Shown: positions 23,030 through 34,630, counted from the first letter of the stretch. The stretch is DNA of 64,000 bases from Alitta virens (GCA_932294295.1 OW028580.1:38358836-38422835); one strand, 5' to 3'. Made by a program: numbers and translations. Notes: generated from the letters alone by a model not told the origin.

Positions 23030-23296
23030 TGCTGTCAGCTTTAAACCCCTCAAGAGATCCAAGGAGAACTACTAGGGTGGAGTATTTCTCCTAAAAGCTC
23101 AACCTTTGCCCCCTACGGTCGATGGAAAAGCTTCATCCCAGTGATGGGCTGGCATCTTGCAAGGAGCACCCTGCCACCACCTCTATACCTATGCAGTCAC
23201 ACACTCCACTCAAATGTACCACATACTGTTGCTGTGAAAAAAAGTCCATTGCTTTGAGAGCCATTAGATGGCTAAGAGGGTAGTCAAGGCCATCCG

Positions 23297-23785
23297 TAGT
23301 TAGTTAGTTAGTTGGTCAGTTAGTTAGTCAGTTAGTTAGTTAGTTAATTATTTAGTTAATTAGGTAGTTAGTTAGTCGTTAGAACTTCAGTTAGTCAGTT
23401 AGTTAGTCAGTTAGTCAGTTAGTTATTTAAATTAGTTAGTTAATTAGGTAGTTAGTTTGTTAGTCAGTTAGTCAGTTAGTTAGTTAAATTAGTTAGTTAG
23501 TTAGTTAGTTTTTTAGTTTGTTAGTTAGTTAGTTTGTTTGTTTGTTAGTTTGTTGGTTTGTTTGTTTGTTTGTTTCTTCGTTAGTTGTTCATTTATTCAT
23601 ATAATTTAGTAGTTTGTTGGTATGTTTGTTTGTTTGAACTTCCTTCCTTCCTTCCTTTCTTCCTTCCTTCCTTCCTTCCTTCCTTCCTGCCTTCCTGCCT
23701 TCCCTTTCTTCTTTCTTAGATTCAGAGTTACTTACTAAGTTACTAACTTACTAACTTACTTGCATTCTTACTTACTTACTTGCAT
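23297..23785. repeat. compound microsatellite (TTAG)n, (TTTG)n, (CCTT)n, (ACTT)n
   Basis: The units occur in order: GTTA/TTAG with AGTC variants to about 23535, TTTG to about 23635, CCTT to about 23715, then ACTTACTA to about 23785. It is not telomeric: the unit is 4 bp, not TTAGGG. Confidence 0.95.
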
Positions 23786-23990
23786 TTCTTATAACTACAT
23801 TGTAAATACAAACTTTGAAATATCATTGTTGTCACTGAGACCCATGACCATATGGCCCGTTGTCTCCACTTTGTTTTAAAACTTTCAAAACAAGCTGTGT
23901 CCATTAGTGGATATGTTACAAAGTGATGGCTTCGAGATTTGTAGCCTCAGAGTGTATTATAATAGTTGATAAAACCAAGTAAGTTATAAA

Positions 23991-24300
23991 CAGCTGGGTG
24001 GTCTTAGTGGTAAGATGCTCGCCTGCTCCTCTGAAGGACCCAGGTTCAATTCCAGGCCCGGGCACATTTTATAAGCATCATTCCAGCTGGATGTCATTCG
24101 GATGAGACGTTAATTCTTGCGGTCCCTTGTACTCAGTGTCTATGCTGAGGCAAGTAAAATATCCCACCCATGGGGTAAATGTAACATGGGTGGACTCCTC
24201 CTCTCCCTCACCTCATCATTCAACCTTCGACAGCAGCAAGAACTTGTCTTATTAGAGGGCTGCACTTTCCATATCTATCTATCTATCTTTCTATCTTATA
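23991..24300 (+). mobile_element. tRNA-derived SINE (SINE2 family), best head copy
   Basis: The tRNA-like head is cagctgggtggtcttagtgg...gaaggacccaggttcaattcc, with A-box-like TGGTCTTAGTGG and B-box-like GGTTCAATTCC. A body with gctggatgtcattcggatgagacgttaa, cagtgtctatgctgaggcaagtaaaa and cccacccatggggtaaatg follows. A TATC tail ends the copy. Related pieces lie at 24545, 28072, 29067, 37832, 41798, 52960 and 62850. The head lacks clean acceptor-stem pairing, so it is a SINE rather than a tRNA gene. Confidence 0.8.
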
Positions 24301-24544
24301 CATGGTTTATTTACTGTATTTGCTACAAAACAACAAATTATTTTGCTTTTTTCTGATGATAAACATAGTTTCTAATATTCGACAGTGCAAAAAAAACAAT
24401 CAGGTACTGCATCAGATGTATTATTTATCTGCTAATTCCATGTGGGTGTATATGCCTAACACCTATCTCATTGTCAGTCATAATTATTGCATTATGAATA
24501 TTTGTGACAGCTATATTACGATGTCTTTAACATACTATGGTGCA

Positions 24545-24600
24545 AAGCTGGCCAATGTGGAATTGAGGGATGCCTTAACCATTGGGCCACCCAGCTGATG
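24545..24600 (-). mobile_element. SINE2 head fragment, antisense
   Basis: The reverse complement reads cagctgggtggcccaatggttaaggcatccctcaattcc, the same head type as at 41798. With the sense copy at 23991 it forms an inverted pair about 250 bp apart. Confidence 0.7.
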
Positions 24601-25434
24601 GTAATATTTGGAAGGTCGTCTTAATTATTGGTATCCTACAGCAGAGTTTCCCAGTATGTCCTTACCATTTGGAAAATAAACAAAAACAAATAAATTTGAC
24701 ATCAATGATGCAGGCATATAATTGCTATATAGAAAAGCATCAAAATAACAATTGGAACTTTTCAAATCTTCTTGAGACACAAAGTACAAGATCCTCTTTG
24801 CACGAACAAAAAATTATACAGAAATAAATAAAAGAACAGTCAAAAGCAACAAAATCTTAGAACACAGGAGTTTCAATTTGGCAACATAGCTTTGAGTTCA
24901 AGGCAGATGTTTTCCCAAACAAATCAAGGCTCATTCCCATGCTTCTGTGATAGGAACTGACAAGTAACTCAAAAGGTTTTTCTTTCTTAGTTGTGTCTAC
25001 ATGTTTCTAGAGATAATTAGCTCAGATAGCAGTGATAAACTGTTATAGTACCTCACTGCAAGGTAATCTACTGTCAAAGATAATATGATAAGAGGTCTGA
25101 AATATGTTGTAAATAAATGGTTGTAATGTATCCAATTATTAAAACTAACTCATAATTAATTCCTGGTCCAGCCATAATGCACTAATAATAGGATTATAGA
25201 TGAATTTCCACTTGTTTTGCTGTCATAGTTTTCTTAAATGACTTGGAACAGTATAAAATGTACAACAATGTCAGCAACAATTCAAACCCAAACTTTCTAG
25301 CTGATAAAGACATTTCAATTAAACAATAAACTTGAAGTTTGATGTACTCTCCATTGTAATTTCTGTTGTTATAATGATAAGAAAGCAACCTCGTAAAGTT
25401 AATTGGTACAACGGAGGTTTTTGTATGCTGCCAC
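24601..25434. other. non-coding stretch, no gene recognised
   Basis: AT-rich with no supported feature. Confidence 0.4.
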
Positions 25435-25590
25435 TACATGGCCAAATGTGCCGCGTGTATTTTCCATGCATTTGGATAAACGCATGGAAAACGCATGGTT
25501 TTTAGCTAATTATAATGAGGCAAAAACCATGCGTTTTCAATGCGTTAATCCAAATGCATGGAAAACGCACGTGGCACATTTGGCCATGTA
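25435..25590. repeat. near-perfect hairpin, 69-bp arms with 18-nt loop (palindromic MITE candidate)
   Basis: The arm 25435-25503 pairs with 25522-25590 at 64 of 69 positions around the loop 25504-25521. The ends are TACATGGCCAAATGTG and its complement. If the outer TA on each side is the target duplication, the termini are CATGGCCAAATGTGCC and the element would be a foldback Tc1/mariner-type MITE. Inside each arm the phrase GCATGGAAAACGCATGG is itself repeated. A structured RNA is another possibility. Confidence 0.85.
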
Positions 25591-26567
25591 CGAAGTCAAT
25601 ATTTTACACAAGAATAATAATTAAAAGTCGTTGTTATTGACACTTTCGACAGGAATACACACAATAAAAAAAAATCAAAGAATTTTGTTGGAATTTTGAT
25701 TACTGGTTTTCAAGGGTTTCACCATAAATCTTGCTTTTGTGCAACTTCGAAGACACCCGCAGCTAATAGAATTACTTGGATTAGCGGGAGAATTAGTATT
25801 TGCACATTCACTGTTGTTCGACCGTGTTTACCACAATGCAGATTAACCACAAAAGAATTATTGTACTCATTTATTGATTTTCGATAATATCAATAAGGCT
25901 TACAGCAGAATCAGTGTGTGGTATTAAGAGCATTTGGGAATTATGATGGAAATGTAATATTTTCATTGGGTAGGTCAATATGCATTACAAACAAAGAGAA
26001 GTTATTGTGACTAATGGTAATCAAAATGTGGGTAGTCAGCCTGACTATAGAGCTGGAAATAAGATTTGCACACTACATCCTTCTTGTATTAGATGTTATA
26101 CTGTAGTTTACAGTTAATTACAGTTAGTTTAATTTAAAATGGCCTGTCAAATTAAACCTAAATAAAGCTAGACAACTTTTGCTATTCGATGCTACTCGCC
26201 ACTAAGCGGAACGGTCTGGCTATAGCTGGCTACTTAAAGCTGGAGCTAAAAGTACATACAGCACAATCTGCATATTTGTCAGTCAAACATGAGGTCACAT
26301 TAGATACACTTCTTACATTTACCCAGATTTAAATTTTTTTAGTGGTGGTAGGCGTAAGCCGACTATAAGCTAGGAGTAGACAGAAGCAACCGGATTTAGC
26401 TGGTTATAGCTAAATCCAGGAATAGCTACGGTTGTCTGGAGTCGACAATATTTTATGAAACTAACTGTATGTTGAGATAATTAAGAGCTGTACGATTAGC
26501 AGTTTTCCTTGACCAAATCAACAACACTGGCAAAAATAAAAATAAAAATTCATTAGAACGTATTAGG
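25591..26567. other. non-coding stretch with TAGCTGG-rich segment
   Basis: About 26180-26430 contains several TAGCTGG/GCTATAGC motifs and a small hairpin (ggatttagct-ggttat-agctaaatcc, about 26393-26418). This may be another motif-iterated MITE remnant. No gene is recognised. Confidence 0.4.
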
Positions 26568-26752
26568 GCGGGGGCCTAGCTCAGAGGTAGCGCTCTGGGC
26601 TTCCAACCGCTGGGTCCTGGGTTCGATTCCCGGTCGAACCTAAGTTGGATGGCTGTTTCATCCTTTGTCTCATTGCCATGGTCTCTGCCTGTCCTAATTA
26701 GCCCAACTGGTGCAGAAATACAGGACGTAAAGCCCTAATCACACACACACAT
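26568..26752 (+). mobile_element. tRNA-Gly-like SINE (SINE1 family), copy 1
   Basis: The tRNA-like head has A box TAGCTCAGAGG, an anticodon loop-like CTTCCAA and B box GGTTCGATTCC. A body follows (gttggatggctgtttcatcc...cctaattagcccaactggtgcagaaatacaggacgtaaagccctaatc) with a short CA tail. Stem pairing in the acceptor and anticodon arms is broken, so this is not a functional tRNA. A second copy sits at 37208. Confidence 0.85.
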
Positions 26753-27410
26753 TAGAACTTAGAGCACCTACAATCTTCAAGCTGCGGTACTGAAATCAAT
26801 TTGACAATGACTGAAATTAGCTATATTCAATAAACGACAACATTAAAACGATAACACATTATCATTAAATATTCCAATGTCGCTTCAAGATGATATCTGT
26901 TTCTAATTAATTGTCAGATGAAAACTAGTCAAAAGATTTGTTGTTTCCTGGACTCGGAGATGAATTACAGAATATCTGTAAGTACATTCAATCGAAACAG
27001 CCTGTTCACCATGACTCACATCCAGCCTGATGATCAGGTTAATGCAGATGTCAACATGACTGTGTTACAGTGAGCAAGATGTATTTCTCTGGGGAAAGCT
27101 TGGAGGCATCTTGTAATTATTGAACGCGTGTCTTCCGCTAGAAATGTCAAACGGGTAGGAAAGTAAAAAGTTTCCAAAGGGCGAGGAGAGAAATTTTCCT
27201 CTGCACCTCTAAGAAGGGGTAAAAAGTGCTTGATGATGATGTAACCATCTGGACCAATATGAATAATGAATAAATAATAAATAAATATTAAGTCTTGCAA
27301 TTGGATAAAAGCTGCATTTACGTTGATGATTTATCCTTCATTAGACAGACTTCACGGTTAAGATCACCCCACCATGAAGATTATTTCTATTTCAGAGCTA
27401 CTGCTCACCA
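26753..27410. other. non-coding stretch, no gene recognised
   Basis: Nothing supported. A frame near 27295 contains CIYVDDLSF, which may be chance or a trace of the LINE fragment that follows. Confidence 0.4.
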
Positions 27411-27700
27411 ATGTATACTGCGCACCTATGGTGGAGTTATAGCAAAGTCAGTATTAGGAAGCTGCAGATTGCATATGATAGTAACAGTTTACTCTGTACA
27501 GTATTTCATACTAGAAGCTGCTCTGCAGCCATTAGAAATTATGTCTATAAATTCATGTGTAGACTTGCCACATCACCAAATGACATTATCAAAAATATTG
27601 CTTTGACTAGTCTTGCTTTTACATCCAGAATTAGAAATCACTGGATTGAACTGTTATATGTTGGTGCTAGCCCGCAGAATATAATGATGATTGTATTGTA
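27411..27700 (+). pseudogene. LINE ORF2 C-terminal fragment
   Basis: The frame from 27411 reads TAHLWWSYSKVSIRKLQIAYD, CSAAIRNYVYKFMCRL and LTSRIRNHWIELLY-like segments. These match the pattern of the post-RT C-terminal region of CR1/L2-type LINEs (a Cys-Ser-Ala box, then a helical region ending in N). Only this part is present and no RT core precedes it, so it is a truncated relic. Confidence 0.55.
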
Positions 27701-27794
27701 TATGGACCGCTTTTGTGTCTGGAATAAAGTTTATAGTAGTGATAGTAGTAATGACTCCCAGCTGAGATATATCATTATTTCCAAAGGATCTTGA

Positions 27795-28071
27795 CAACCA
27801 CTATACATTATAGCATAGGTAAATAATGCCCTAAAGGTTTTTGGTCAAATTTTATTTTTATGCGAAGCACTGAGTATCATAAAATTGGCAGAAATGTCAA
27901 CAATAGATCAATTCCTTTCTAAATGACAATGAAAAATGAGGAATAATTTTTATCTAGAAATTCCTGAAATCCCAAATGATGAATTGCCATAATGATGAAA
28001 AAAAGGCAACATTACCATTGTAATTACAAAGGCAGGAAGTCTATTGCCACAGACAGATGTTTTTATGACCT
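27795..28071. other. short non-coding spacer
   Basis: Nothing recognised. Confidence 0.4.
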
Positions 28072-28391
28072 CGTGCTTAAGGCATCCATTATTCCACATT
28101 GCCAAGCTCTGCTGAAGGACGCAGGTCTGATTCCTATACTGGGGATGTCGATCACATGAGACGTTAAAATTAAGGCACCTTGAACTCGATGTCTATAATA
28201 CAATACACTTAAAAGGTGAAAGAGAAAAAGAACAAATTGTCTGGTGCATTACATAGTATTTGGAAAGCAAAAACTGACAAAAGTGAAAGTAGAAATATAG
28301 AGATGACCAAATATAATAACCAGAATTTACACTGAGGGGTGTGGGACTTGGGACCCACAAGTGATGTAAACGGCTATGCTGAGGCAAGTAA
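28072..28391 (+). mobile_element. SINE2 copy, 5' part, interrupted
   Basis: The head (ttaaggcatcc...ccaagctctgctgaaggacgcaggtctgattcc) and body (gatgtcgatcacatgagacgttaaa...ctcgatgtcta) run to about 28197. About 175 bp of unrelated sequence follows, then SINE2 resumes at about 28373 (ctatgctgaggcaagtaa). The MITE starting at 28392 then cuts it, and the SINE continues at 29067. Confidence 0.65.
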
Positions 28392-29066
28392 AGGGGCGTT
28401 CACACTATCACGTATAAGACATACGTATGAGACGGATGGAATTTCTTTCAACACTTGCCCATACGTGATTCACTTGCCGAGCGTTTTACGTACACTCGCG
28501 CTAATTCTTAGATCACTCCTGGTTGCGCTGGACCACTCATGTACATACGTGGAGAGGGCAAAAATGTTTAAGCATGTTTAAAATTTTGGCGGAGGTTCTA
28601 AGAGTGAATTTTTTATATTAGTTACGTAACATGCTCGGGAGTCAGTCGGCGAGTGTCCTACATACGTTCTACGTACGTTCTACGTACGTTCTACGTATGT
28701 TCTACGTATGTTCTACGTATGTTCTGTGCCCGTTCTGCATACGTTCTGTGTTCGTTCTACGTACGTTCGTGGCCATACGTAGCCACACATAGCAACACGT
28801 AGCAACACGTAGCCATATGTAGCCATACGTAGCCATACGTAACCATACGTATGGCTATGAGTGCCTCACATAGGTCTCACATATGCGTTTTATGAATGTC
28901 CAGCAAGCGTTATATGAACGTCCGGTGAGCGATCTACAATTGCCCTACATACGCTTGTAGAAGGAAGTTATACGTGATTAACAGAGCCACGAGTGAACAC
29001 GTATAGCCAATTGTTGACGTACTTGGTCATACGTAGGTCTTATACGTGATAGTGTGAACACCCCCT
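28392..29066. mobile_element. MITE, Harbinger-like family, copy 2 (complete)
   Basis: The 675-bp element is flanked by TAA (28389-28391 and 29067-29069). TIRs of about 40 bp read AGGGG-CGTTCACACTATCACGTATAAGAC at the left and AGGGGGTGTTCACACTATCACG (reverse complement) at the right. The interior is a dense array of TACGTACGTTC and ACGTAGCCAT units, plus the palindrome-like core TTTAAGCATGTTTAAA (28568-28583). There is no coding frame. End sequence, TWA-type target and core link it to the Harbinger element at 8683, which could supply transposition functions. Confidence 0.9.
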
Positions 29067-29215
29067 TAAGAGGCCCCACCCACAGGGTTAATGTATACAT
29101 GGTATGGACTCAAAGCCGTATCATCTCATCATTACGTCTGCATCTGGTATCTGCTCACTAAGTTTATGACCACTAGCATTGAGACACTAAGACATCAGTT
29201 CGAAGTTGGGATTTG
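29067..29215 (+). mobile_element. SINE2 copy, 3' part after MITE insertion
   Basis: It resumes with taagaggccccacccacagggttaatgta...ggactcaaagcc...catctcatcattacgtctgc and ends near a gaccactagcattgagaca phrase. Joining it to 28391 restores the order seen in the copy at 24140-24190. Confidence 0.7.
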
Positions 29216-29889
29216 AATAATTTTTATATGAAAAAAACATGACAGATAAAGCAATGTGAACATTCTTTTTGAACCATACTGTATATTATATTAAAACCGA
29301 TGAATTTTGCACCAAGGGTTGTCTAAATGGCAGCAAAGTCCCACCATACATGCAAGTCATTACACATTACTTAAGTGCATGTAAGCGCATGTAACGAAGG
29401 CCTTATCCCATCTATTGACTTCTAGGGCATCTAGGGCATATGCTAAGCTTCAACATCATTACAGATGGCTTCTATGCCTCCCAGCTACACACTTTTGCTT
29501 AATAAGTCATGTCCTCTAGATCTGCATGACAGTACACAGAACATGTAGCACAGATTTATACAGAGCTGTTATCCTAGAATGTGGTCGTGCAGTGAATGCT
29601 GGGTAATAGAGTGTCTACTTCAAGTATTCTGTGCATTTACAATTTATAAGTATGTGCCATATAAAAAACAATGTAATTTTTTGTAATGGGTTGAAAGTAT
29701 TAGTATTATTAAGGTTACCAAGGAAACAATTCTCCAATATAAGTGAGGAAAATGAGCAGCAACATATCATGAAATTACTAATCGACCAGTTTAATATACT
29801 GTCTTTGACATTGGGATTGACCACCAAAGAAAATTGATACTATCTTGGTTTGTAAAATGTATTAGTATGACTGCAAATTCCTTTGTCTA
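29216..29889. other. non-coding stretch, no gene recognised
   Basis: Nothing supported. A short SINE2-like phrase (tctatgctgaggcaagtg) lies at about 29885. Confidence 0.4.
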
Positions 29890-30212
29890 TGCTGAGGCAA
29901 GTGCAAGACCGCACCAATGGCATGCAAAGTCCCTGTCATCTCAGGGAAATAGGATCAGAAATTGGAGATATAGAGGATAACACTAGAAACACTGAACAAA
30001 TAATCGCTGACTATGCTAATCATTCGAGTGTAAACACAATTCTGGAAAATATAAATCATAATAGACGAAAGTGAATCTTGATTCCCCATAATAGACGAAA
30101 GTCCGCAAAGCTATGAAATCCTTATGTGCGAACAAAGCAGGAGGTTGCGATGAAATCCCAATAAAATTCATTAAACAGACTAGTGAGAATCTTATCAAAC
30201 CAGTAACTTTAA
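29890..30212 (+). pseudogene. LINE ORF2 fragment upstream of RT (5' half of an interrupted copy)
   Basis: The sequence reads in part as IADYANHSSVNTILENINHNRR and, after a frame change, CANKAGGCDEIPIKFIKQTSENLIKPVT. This is the pre-RT region of LINE polyproteins, where a NKA.G.DEIP-like block precedes the palm. It stops abruptly at TTAA (30209-30212), where a DNA element is inserted. The copy continues at 31503. Confidence 0.7.
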
Positions 30213-31498
30213 AGGGGAACTAATGGAAGTTTGTATGTTAATTTCAAAAGTTCAATTAGATGTTAAATAATATATTGCAGCGAAAGGAAATGTATTAAAC
30301 TCTAGTTTGATATGATTTCAAGCCAATTAAAAGTGTAATTTGCACCAATCGCCGACATGCTGGGGGCCACCATTATTGCACACAGCACGCAAGACAGTGA
30401 CGTCACTTATGTACACTGCTAGGCCATATATGCATTCAGCCATATGAATCAATTCATAATCCTGTTGATTAAAAGTCATTACATTGTTCATTGCAATTAT
30501 AACAAGAACATATAGCACAACAACATAAAGGGTGTTAATTACAATTCTTTTGGGAATACAGCATAATTATTGCATTAATTGCAATGAGCAATTTGTATCT
30601 AAGAATTTAGGTGCATAGGCATGGGCAAATAAGATTTTGTTTCTAAACTTATTTGCTTTGTAAATAAAATATGTTACATAATACTTAGGGGCAGTGTGCA
30701 GTATTATTTATTGTATAAATATATTTAATAGTATCTATATTTAGAGTATATATAGTGTTAGTGGGGATGTTTTAAGGGCATCATCTCCTTTACCAAGATT
30801 AATATATATTAATTACCAAATTGTGCTTATTTCAATTGTATGTTGGTTTGCGTTGCTAGATATATGTAATGTAGGCCTACCAGTTTAAAATAAATTTTAA
30901 TATCAAAAACTAATTTTCAATTTGATAATATATATATATTTTTTTTAAATATGAGTTTGAGGGGGTCATCCACGTCAGCGTTTTATAGATAAGAACTTAG
31001 TGGATGTCTCCTGATCAAAGGTAATTGGATTATAAGATGTATTTAGACTTTTTTTATTTATTTTTATTTATTTACTGCTTATTGTTTTGCCTTGCTGCTT
31101 TTGTTTGTTTTATTTAATTTGATCTAATAAACTCTCTCTCTCTAATTGCATTGTCTCAAATAGTTCAATGGCAATTACTTGACACTCAGTAAGAACTGCT
31201 CTGAAAGTGCAATTAACTGTATCTAAAACTGTTGTTGACAGTTGTTCTCACTAGAATTGCAATGCTGAGCCTCCAGAATACTTGGCTGAGATTTATAGTA
31301 CAACAGTGACGTATTTCCGGTCAGTGCAAAACACCGGGAAAATCAAAAATGGCGGCCTCCGTGGTTCACAAAACGGAGCAATAAATGCAGGATATTGCTT
31401 TACCAGGGCACATATGCAAGTTTTGAATAGCGTGGATGTGTTTCTATGGACTTAAGCTAACATCTGAGAGGTAAAGTGCTCAAGGGGTTAGTTCCCCT
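30213..31498. mobile_element. 1.29-kb non-autonomous DNA transposon inserted in the LINE
   Basis: The terminal inverted repeats AGGGGAACTAA (left) and TTAGTTCCCCT (right) lie between TTAA (30209-30212) and TTAA (31499-31502). The TTAA duplication is piggyBac-like, but a TA target with ends AAGGGG...CCCCTT is equally compatible. No transposase frame is present. The interior has AT-rich sequence, a CT-repeat near 31130 and a more GC-rich segment at 31310-31375. Confidence 0.75.
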
Positions 31499-31502
31499 TT
31501 AA

Positions 31503-32387
31503 TAGCTAACAAATGTATTGAACAACAAAAGTTTCCGGATAACATGATACAAAAAGAAGGACAAACTAAATAAAGATAACTATAGATCAGTAAATTTGCT
31601 CATATAGCTCTATCAAAGGTAATAGAAAAAATAATGTATAACGAGATACATGAATTCGTACAACCATCACTACACAAATACTTATTTGGATTTAGAAAGG
31701 GTCATGGTTGTCAAGACATATTAGTAAGAATGACAGAGGACTGGAGAAACGCATTAGATAATGACCAAAAAATAGGGATAGTAGCAATTGATCTATCAAA
31801 AGCATTAGACTGTATGTCTCATGGCCTATTAATTACCAAACTTCATGCATATGGCTTCAGCATGAATGCATGTGAAATGATCAAATCTTACCTAATAGAA
31901 AGATTGCAACGTGTCAAAATAGGCGATACTTTCTCAGAATGAGTAACAAACATTAAGGGCATCCCACAAGGGTCTATACTCGGGCCCTTGTTATTCAACA
32001 TCTTTATAAACGATTTCCTGTACTTGAATATAGGATCAAAGACCTATAACTATGCCGATGACAATACACTTTCTTATATTAAACCCAAAGATGCATAAAA
32101 TCAGTGGCTATACAAATGTACAAAATAATGAGTAAAACGGCCCCCACTTACTTACAGGAACTTTTTTCAGATAGGGAAGATCTTTACAATCTGAGGACAA
32201 ATGACACTTTTCATATCACCCATTTCCAAACAATGACATATGGCAAAAAAAGTTTTCGGTATTATGGAAGTAAATTGTGGATGAATATACCAAGTAACAT
32301 CAGAAGCAAACTATCACTCAGTAGCTTCAAATCCACTGTGACTAGCTGGCTGCATTCTCAAAATAATACGAATATAAATTTTTTATA
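31503..32387 (+). pseudogene. LINE reverse transcriptase relic (3' half of the interrupted copy)
   Basis: It continues from 30212 with ANKCIEQQKFPDNMIQ-like sequence. It then reads through RT motifs: FGFRKGHGCQDILVRM, VAIDLSKALDCMSHGLL, a stop, GIPQGSILGPLLFNIFINDF and NYADDNT. The YADD box shows the palm core. An in-frame stop precedes GIPQGS, another follows the YADD region, and a deletion then joins the C-terminal segment (APTYLQELFSDRED...FRYYGSKLWMNIPS) at 32104-32388. The pattern resembles jockey/CR1-like LINEs. The copy is not functional. Confidence 0.85.
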
Positions 32388-34630
32388 AATGTAGATTTGA
32401 CAGACTAATCTTGTCAAAATGTGTGCATTGAAAAACTTAAGAATCATTGGTGCAATCTTTATTTCCTCTAAGGTGCTGAATTGTAGGATGGAATGCTTTA
32501 TATGTGTGCTATTATTATTATTATATATACTATATTGTAGAATAGATTTATTTTATATATTAATTCTATACTTATATACTTTCCAAACTGTATATTATTG
32601 TGCCTAATATTTCGTACAGAAGCTTCGGCTTGGGTCATATATTTTGTATTGTACATTGAATCTGACAACGTGATTTAAAACGACTTTAAATCAAATTATA
32701 CTTACTTACTGTATCTGCCAAAAACAGCTGGTCTATTAACATGACTGAGCTTAAAGTCAGTGGCCTTCAATCAGTGCAAATAAAAGTTCTTTCATTTCTG
32801 ATACACGCAGCAAAAATAAATAAAAAATTGATATTGCTAAATTATCTTAAATTATGTCACACACTTAAATAAATTGATTGGCAAAAAGACCTTGTTGGCA
32901 ATCATGCAACACCATAAAACCAAACATAAATTTTGAATAACATCTGTTTCAATGAAAAATGTCAAAACGATAAAAAAATGGAAAAAAAAATTAATTGTAA
33001 TAAAACTGCCTAATATGATAGATGAGCTGTTTGTTTGGATTTCAAACACATTCTACACTCAGTTATGGGAAATTTGGGATTGAAATATAACACATGCCAT
33101 TCATGTTAAGTGATTTATGGTAATATTGTTAGGATTTTGGTATTTATGGAATTAATTTTAACGTGATTTTAGTCATTAAAATGCCATACTGGCAATTTCG
33201 TCAGGCGGTGCTATCAATTATGCAACTGGCATCTTGTTAATGCACTTTCAAAATGAAATTAAATGCTATTTTTAGGAAATGGGAACTCCTAAAATAGTTG
33301 GCTGACAGGTTAAATAGTTAGTCCATGAATATTTAGTAATCTCCAGTTGCTTGTCCAATCAGATTTCTCCATTCATACCACATGACGTATTATTGGACCG
33401 GAAAAATTATATTGGACAGAAAAGGTTATATGCCTATTGGACAGAAAAAGATTATATTTGGATAAAAAAATTTTTTATTGGATCCCTTTTCATGTGACTG
33501 TTGAGTTAAAAGAATGTGTTTTAACAAACTAGTATAGGCTATGACATGAGAGTATAACAAATATTGGATGGAAATTCATCCAATATACCACCTTATCAAG
33601 GCTACAGGATTTTCACTAACTGTATTTTTCTATTTTTACCTCATGTTAGAGACAACATCGCCATTAAAGTTATTTTTGGACCAGTACTACCTTGAAATAT
33701 GAGGTTCGTAAATTTTCAAAAAAACATATTTCTTTTTTCTGCAGTTTTACAACGAAACCACCAAGAAAACCAAGGAAAACACCAACAATGATACCCAATT
33801 GTCAGAGTGACCTCTATTTGACCTTGACGACCAGCAGGAAATGGGGTCATGGGCTGCAGAATGGAAGAGAAAATGCCAAAAACGTTCGCTTTTCGAGTGA
33901 GAGCGCTTGCTTACCCATACATCATGTACTCTGTATACAGCAGACCTTGACCTTGTTATTATGAAGAATTCTGGTGTAAACATCGGCCTTAATAGTGAGG
34001 TGGTCTTAATAACAAGGCAGAATGCACTACAGATTCAAGGCCAACTCAACATTGGGACCAATTAGCTGGGTTATTTATAAATTATAATCTATAAGTATAA
34101 CATAAAAATGGCCAGATTTGAGAACAATCTGAAATTTAAGTTATTTTAGCGATTTCCAAGAGTGGCCTTAAATGTATAATCATTCCCTGTGTTTAAATTA
34201 TCACAAATCCAGCATTTGAAAATAAAAGATTTTGGGAACATGAAAGTCTCAAGATTGAAGCTCAGTCACAGGCTAATGTAACAGAATATCCCCCCTGTAA
34301 AACTAATGACATTAGTCTTGAAATGTGTAATCACATTTGAATGGTTTGCATAATCTGATGATTTTTAAATAATTTGCAAACGATGTGAAGAAATTCATAA
34401 GAATCTTAATTCTGAGGTTTACTGGAGCTGCTTTAGAAAGCTGCAATTTGTAGTGAAACTTCTGCAAAACCTTATTTGGTGGAAATTCTAGTCTTAAGGG
34501 ACAGCATAGTGAGGTGAATACAACAGTAACAATGCACTCGGGTCCAAAATATTTGTTGTTAACAATGGTTTTAATAGTAGGTTTGTCTTTAGAGTGGTTC
34601 CCCAGTCCTCGCCAAAACCAAATACCAGTT
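32388..34630. other. non-coding stretch with MITE remnants
   Basis: About 33980-34020 (ggccttaatagtgaggtggtcttaataacaagg) is a remnant of the 51498 MITE family. The phrase gtatacagcagaccttgaccttgttatta occurs at about 33933 and again at 34679. No gene is recognised. Confidence 0.45.

Noticed and set aside
23297..23535. Telomere-like repeat tract (TTAG)n
   Set aside because: The unit is 4 bp with AGTC variants, not TTAGGG or another known telomeric unit.
26568..26640. Functional tRNA-Gly(TCC) gene
   Set aside because: A and B boxes and a CTTCCAA loop are present, but acceptor and anticodon stems do not pair, and the same head plus body recurs at 37208. It is a SINE.
27295..27340. CIYVDDL as an RT catalytic box
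   Set aside because: It is in a different frame from the LINE C-terminal fragment that follows, and no other RT motif surrounds it.
33692..33983. Overlapping frames on both strands near 33.8 kb
   Set aside because: Both cover the same GC-richer patch, and neither shows motifs or neighbouring exons.
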